DNA of 6,696 nucleotides. Origin: Treponema sp. (GTDB lineage Bacteria; Spirochaetota; Spirochaetia; Treponematales; Treponemataceae). The notes beneath the pieces are model-generated. The model was given only the letters and a program-made list of their open reading frames with translations. It had not been told where the DNA came from and searched no databases. The stretch is from the NCBI GenBank assembly GCA_016297805.1, contig JAEDFX010000112.1, positions 1 through 6,696 of the forward strand, in the 5' to 3' direction. Of this stretch, positions 4,680 through 6,696 are shown piece by piece. The position numbers and the translations under genes are program-made. Each line of letters opens with the position of its first letter. Positions within the stretch are counted from its first letter, which is position 1.

Positions 4680-5796
4680 TCTCAATGACACCCTTGAGAT
4701 CTTCAGGCCTCATGCGGACAAGATCTTCAAAAGAATATGTTCTCCCATCAATAAATATTCCGTGCATTAAGTAATGAAACGGAATTTTTTTCTGATTCTC
4801 ATCCAGATGATTATGAAACACCTCAAAGTTCCAGTTTAATTCCTTATCTTCATGGATTTCGTCTCTTACTTCGAAATCTTTACAACAGGATAAAGAGTAA
4901 ATCTCAAAAAAAGTATTTCTTTTCAACTCATCAAGCAAGGCCATATCCGCAATTTCAGTGGGATTATTCCTATTTTGATACTCTATTTCAGCATTGATGT
5001 AAAAGTCTGAAAACATTTCGTCTGTTTTACCCAATTCCACAAAGCGAGATCTCAAGAGAGTCATGTTTCTTTTGAGTTCATTTGTTTTGTTCCACAGGAC
5101 ATCGTTAATTTTAAGAATTTTTTCGATATTTTCTTTGGACCAATCAAACTTTTTATTCAGAGTATTACATCTTTCATTCAGAATTACATTTTCATAAGAC
5201 CCTTGTACTTCATAACTATAATTCTTGAAATCGTTCAGTTTTTCACAATCGTTATTTATCAAAACATACAAGCCAAGTTCAAAATCATCAGCAGAACATT
5301 CACAATAATTCGTACCATTTAAAAACTCATTAGCCCGGCTAAAACTATTCAAATAACTGCAAACGTTCATTTCATCTGCAAACGGAATTACTGCAATAGA
5401 ATTGCTGAACCTATTGTTTTCAAGCAAGTATTCTGAATAAGGTGTAAAGGATCCCAGCTTTGAGTCGTAGGTAAGCATCCAACAATCATTATTTATTTTA
5501 ATATCCAAATCATGCCATCTTTTATAGAAGTCTTTTACTTCTTCCCATTTTGGATAATCTTTTTCAGAAGCTTCTTTTTTGGTTGCTATATAATCCTCTT
5601 CATCATATACCAATTCTTTCTCTAGATAAATTTTACCAGCAATCTTGAATCCTTCAAGAAATTCAAATCCTTCGTTTTTTATCATCGTAATCACATCTGC
5701 AACATGAAGAATTCGACGTTTTAATTCATATGTCTTGTTCTCCAATTCAGCATTCAGGTTACTTATGACATAACTTCCAATATTCATACAGGCCAT
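4669..5796 (-). CDS. Hypothetical protein, 375 residues, no recognised family
   Basis: ATG 5796-5794 has a good SD, GGGAG, 8 nt upstream; the stop is TGA at 4671-4669. The protein is acidic, rich in Asn, Glu and Tyr, and has no signal peptide or membrane span. It looks mostly helical; residues about 225-260 (KENIEKILKINDVLWNKTNE and onward) could form a coiled coil. The C-terminal part has the compact segment FHYLMHGIFIDGRTYSFEDL, which looks like a conserved domain end, but I cannot name a family. Eight or so Cys are scattered without a clear metal-site spacing. It is convergent with the sigma gene and overlaps its end by 11 bp, leaving no room for a terminator between them. A 10-codon reading frame with its own SD overlaps the start (5784-5816). 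Confidence 0.75.
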   Translation of the reverse strand: MACMNIGSYVISNLNAELENKTYELKRRILHVADVITMIKNEGFEFLEGFKIAGKIYLEKELVYDEEDYIATKKEASEKDYPKWEEVKDFYKRWHDLDIKINNDCWMLTYDSKLGSFTPYSEYLLENNRFSNSIAVIPFADEMNVCSYLNSFSRANEFLNGTNYCECSADDFELGLYVLINNDCEKLNDFKNYSYEVQGSYENVILNERCNTLNKKFDWSKENIEKILKINDVLWNKTNELKRNMTLLRSRFVELGKTDEMFSDFYINAEIEYQNRNNPTEIADMALLDELKRNTFFEIYSLSCCKDFEVRDEIHEDKELNWNFEVFHNHLDENQKKIPFHYLMHGIFIDGRTYSFEDLVRMRPEDLKGVIEISL

Positions 5797-5899
5797 AGTT
5801 CATTCTCCCAAAGCATATCACTCCGTTTTTTTATGACGTGCATAATTTTTCATCCATCATTTTTTTCATTCAGTAAAAGTTTTCAATCATGGAATTGTC

Positions 5900-6088
5900 T
5901 TATCTAATATAATTCATTCGTTCTTCACTTAGCAACGATGGAAATTGATTAACAAGAAGGTCAATTTCAGACTGAATTGTATTCAGTTCCTGTTCTAACT
6001 CCTTTTCCCTTATTCGTCAAATATGATATCTGTTGCAGGCATCTTCCAATGACATGTCCTGATTATTTGAAACAATATATTTTTTCAA
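5900..6088 (-). pseudogene. Small ORF with excellent SD but an internal TGA (62 codons plus stop)
   Basis: TTG 6088-6086 lies 6 nt after GGAGG and opens a frame beginning MKKYIVSNNQDMSLEDACNR. It meets TGA at codon 24 (6019-6017), then continues without a stop through RIREKELEQELNTIQ, IDLLVNQFPSLL and SEERMNYIR to TAA at 5902-5900. The second half is a Glu/Leu-rich helix with coiled-coil character, which suggests real coding sequence on both sides of the TGA. One C-to-T change (CGA to TGA) would produce the stop. It may be a recent nonsense mutation, a sequencing error, or a true 23-residue peptide followed by noise. It is downstream of the truncated hipA-like gene on the same strand. No family recognised. 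Confidence 0.5.
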
Positions 6089-6094
6089 AATACA

Positions 6095-6099
6095 CCTCC
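6095..6099 (-). promoter_or_regulatory. Strong ribosome binding site for the small interrupted ORF
   Basis: GGAGG, within GGAGGTG, lies 6 nt before the TTG at 6088. It is the best SD match in the window and the main reason to believe the small ORF was once translated. Confidence 0.65.
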
Positions 6100-6122
6100 G
6101 TAAGCACACAAGACTTAGGAAT

Positions 6123-6128
6123 ATTATA
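6123..6128 (-). promoter_or_regulatory. Candidate -10 box for the small interrupted ORF
   Basis: TATAAT reads on the minus strand at 6128-6123, 34 nt before the TTG start. This leaves a short leader containing the SD. No good -35 box is seen; a small palindrome (ATCATTTGAT, 6141-6150) overlaps the place expected for it and could be an operator. It would let the small ORF be expressed without the hipA-like gene upstream. Confidence 0.4.
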
Positions 6129-6259
6129 GGAAATCATTCTATCATTTGATGAAAGAGTAAAAAAAATAAAAGGATTTTCAAAGTCTTGTCCTCCCCACTC
6201 TTATGATTGATATCCGTTTTCTTTCCCGACACAGAAAATACTATAATATATCCATGCCA

Positions 6260-6696
6260 TCAAAAAGATTTTTCAATACCATTGCATGTTGTTTCATCCC
6301 ATGCAAGAATTGCTCTAGCTCCTCCAGCTAAAGTTCCCATCTGAAGCAACTGACCATACGTGAATTTTTGCGAAGCCGTGAGCTTTACTGATTTCCTTCT
6401 TGCAAGAACATCAGATGCAGACTGTACCATCTCAGAAACATTTACATTTTCATTAATCTCTGGAATTTCAGAATTTGCGGGCTGAAACTCTAATGCCCCA
6501 ATTCCACGTTTGCCTGTGTAGCAAAGTCTGTCTAAAGCATTAAATTTACCTAAGGAAGCAAACCATTGATTTATAACTGCATTACCCAATTTATCAGGAA
6601 GAGAATCTGCTAAAAGTCCAGGAAAATCCTGAAAATCAAAAGCTGAAAAAGAAATGGCGGAACATTCCAGTAATGCTTCTTGCCCTGTGATAAATC
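6260..6696 (-). pseudogene. hipA: HipA-family kinase, N-terminal part only (truncated, 5' end outside the window)
   Basis: The frame is open from the right edge for 144 codons to TGA 6262-6260. A TTG at 6589 is internal, since homologous sequence continues upstream of it. FPGLLADSLPDKLGN (24-38), FNALDRLCYTGKRGIGALEF (51-70) and the loop LLQMGTLAGGARA (116-128) match the N-terminal subdomain of HipA Ser/Thr kinases, the toxin part of HipBA modules. In full-length HipA the GGARA-x-x-x-x-AW stretch is followed by about 250 residues with the kinase core (HxxDxHxKN and a later D of the metal site). Here the protein leaves the family pattern after AWDETT and ends 8 residues later. Neither motif can follow, because the next 170 nt do not continue HipA in the same frame. 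The GGARA-to-AW spacing also looks a residue or two short. It should be catalytically dead. A hipB partner would lie outside the window. Confidence 0.8.

Noticed and set aside
4679..4700. Stem-loop ATCTCAA / TTGAGAT just after the sigma stop as a terminator
   Set aside because: It is only a 7-bp AT-rich stem, has no T-run on either strand, and lies within the coding end of the convergent gene.
438..6088. Alternative genetic code (TGA or TAA/TAG read as sense) to explain the stops in the alphaCTD gene and the small ORF
   Set aside because: Several long intact frames have no internal TGA, TAA or TAG, and the LRR-wHTH gene uses TGG for Trp. The apparent nonsense codons are confined to genes with other signs of decay.
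6108..6189. 9-bp inverted repeat ACAAGACTT / AAGTCTTGT
   Set aside because: The arms are 64 nt apart; one or two such matches are expected by chance in a window of this size.
6089..6262. HipA continuing in frame through TGA codons into the small ORF
   Set aside because: The frame contains only TGA stops down to 5900, but the translation between them has no resemblance to the HipA kinase domain and covers a promoter and SD.

Overview
The window is AT-rich bacterial DNA with compact genes, clear Shine-Dalgarno (SD) sites and at least one TTG start backed by a good SD. The gene families are a BspA-type leucine-rich repeat (LRR) protein, YwqK/RHS-like repeats, a Sel1-like repeat, HipA and a sigma-70 factor. 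This mix suggests a host-associated anaerobe, with a Treponema-like spirochaete as my best guess. That guess rests on family content only and is weak. No transposase, integrase, tRNA, rRNA or CRISPR array was seen. With several broken genes and orphan hypotheticals, it reads as an accessory region rather than core chromosome.

Layout. At 1-358 (minus) lies the N-terminal part of a protein that enters a Sel1-like repeat as it leaves the window. At 438-790 (minus) is a decayed gene for a stand-alone RNA polymerase alpha C-terminal domain (alphaCTD), with several in-frame stops and a near-perfect 25-bp palindrome. At 799-1488 (minus) is a YwqK/RHS-like repeat protein. The gene-poor stretch 1489-1951 holds a possible 42-residue ORF (1554-1682), two inverted repeats and a possible promoter; I see nothing else in it. 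At 1952-2713 (minus) is a conserved-looking hypothetical with a GYKTVYSCSGH motif.

A 139-bp divergent intergenic region then leads into the most interesting unit, on the plus strand. Here a BspA-type LRR protein is fused to a winged helix-turn-helix (wHTH) of the kind normally found at the N-terminus of WYL-domain regulators (2853-4007). It is followed after 18 nt, in the same reading frame, by a small sigma-70 factor (4026-4679). The sigma gene overlaps by 11 bp the end of a convergent 375-residue hypothetical (4669-5796, minus). The stretch 5797-6259 holds a small ORF with an excellent SD but an internal TGA (5900-6088) and a perfect -10 box. From 6260 to the right edge is a HipA-family protein cut off before its catalytic core.

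How the genes may work together: the LRR-wHTH protein and the sigma factor are probably one operon and a two-part transcription control module, with the LRR region in the position a WYL sensing domain usually takes. The alphaCTD relic is a third RNA-polymerase-related piece in the same 4 kb, but it is on the other strand and dead, so a functional link is speculation. No target promoter for the sigma factor can be named from this window.
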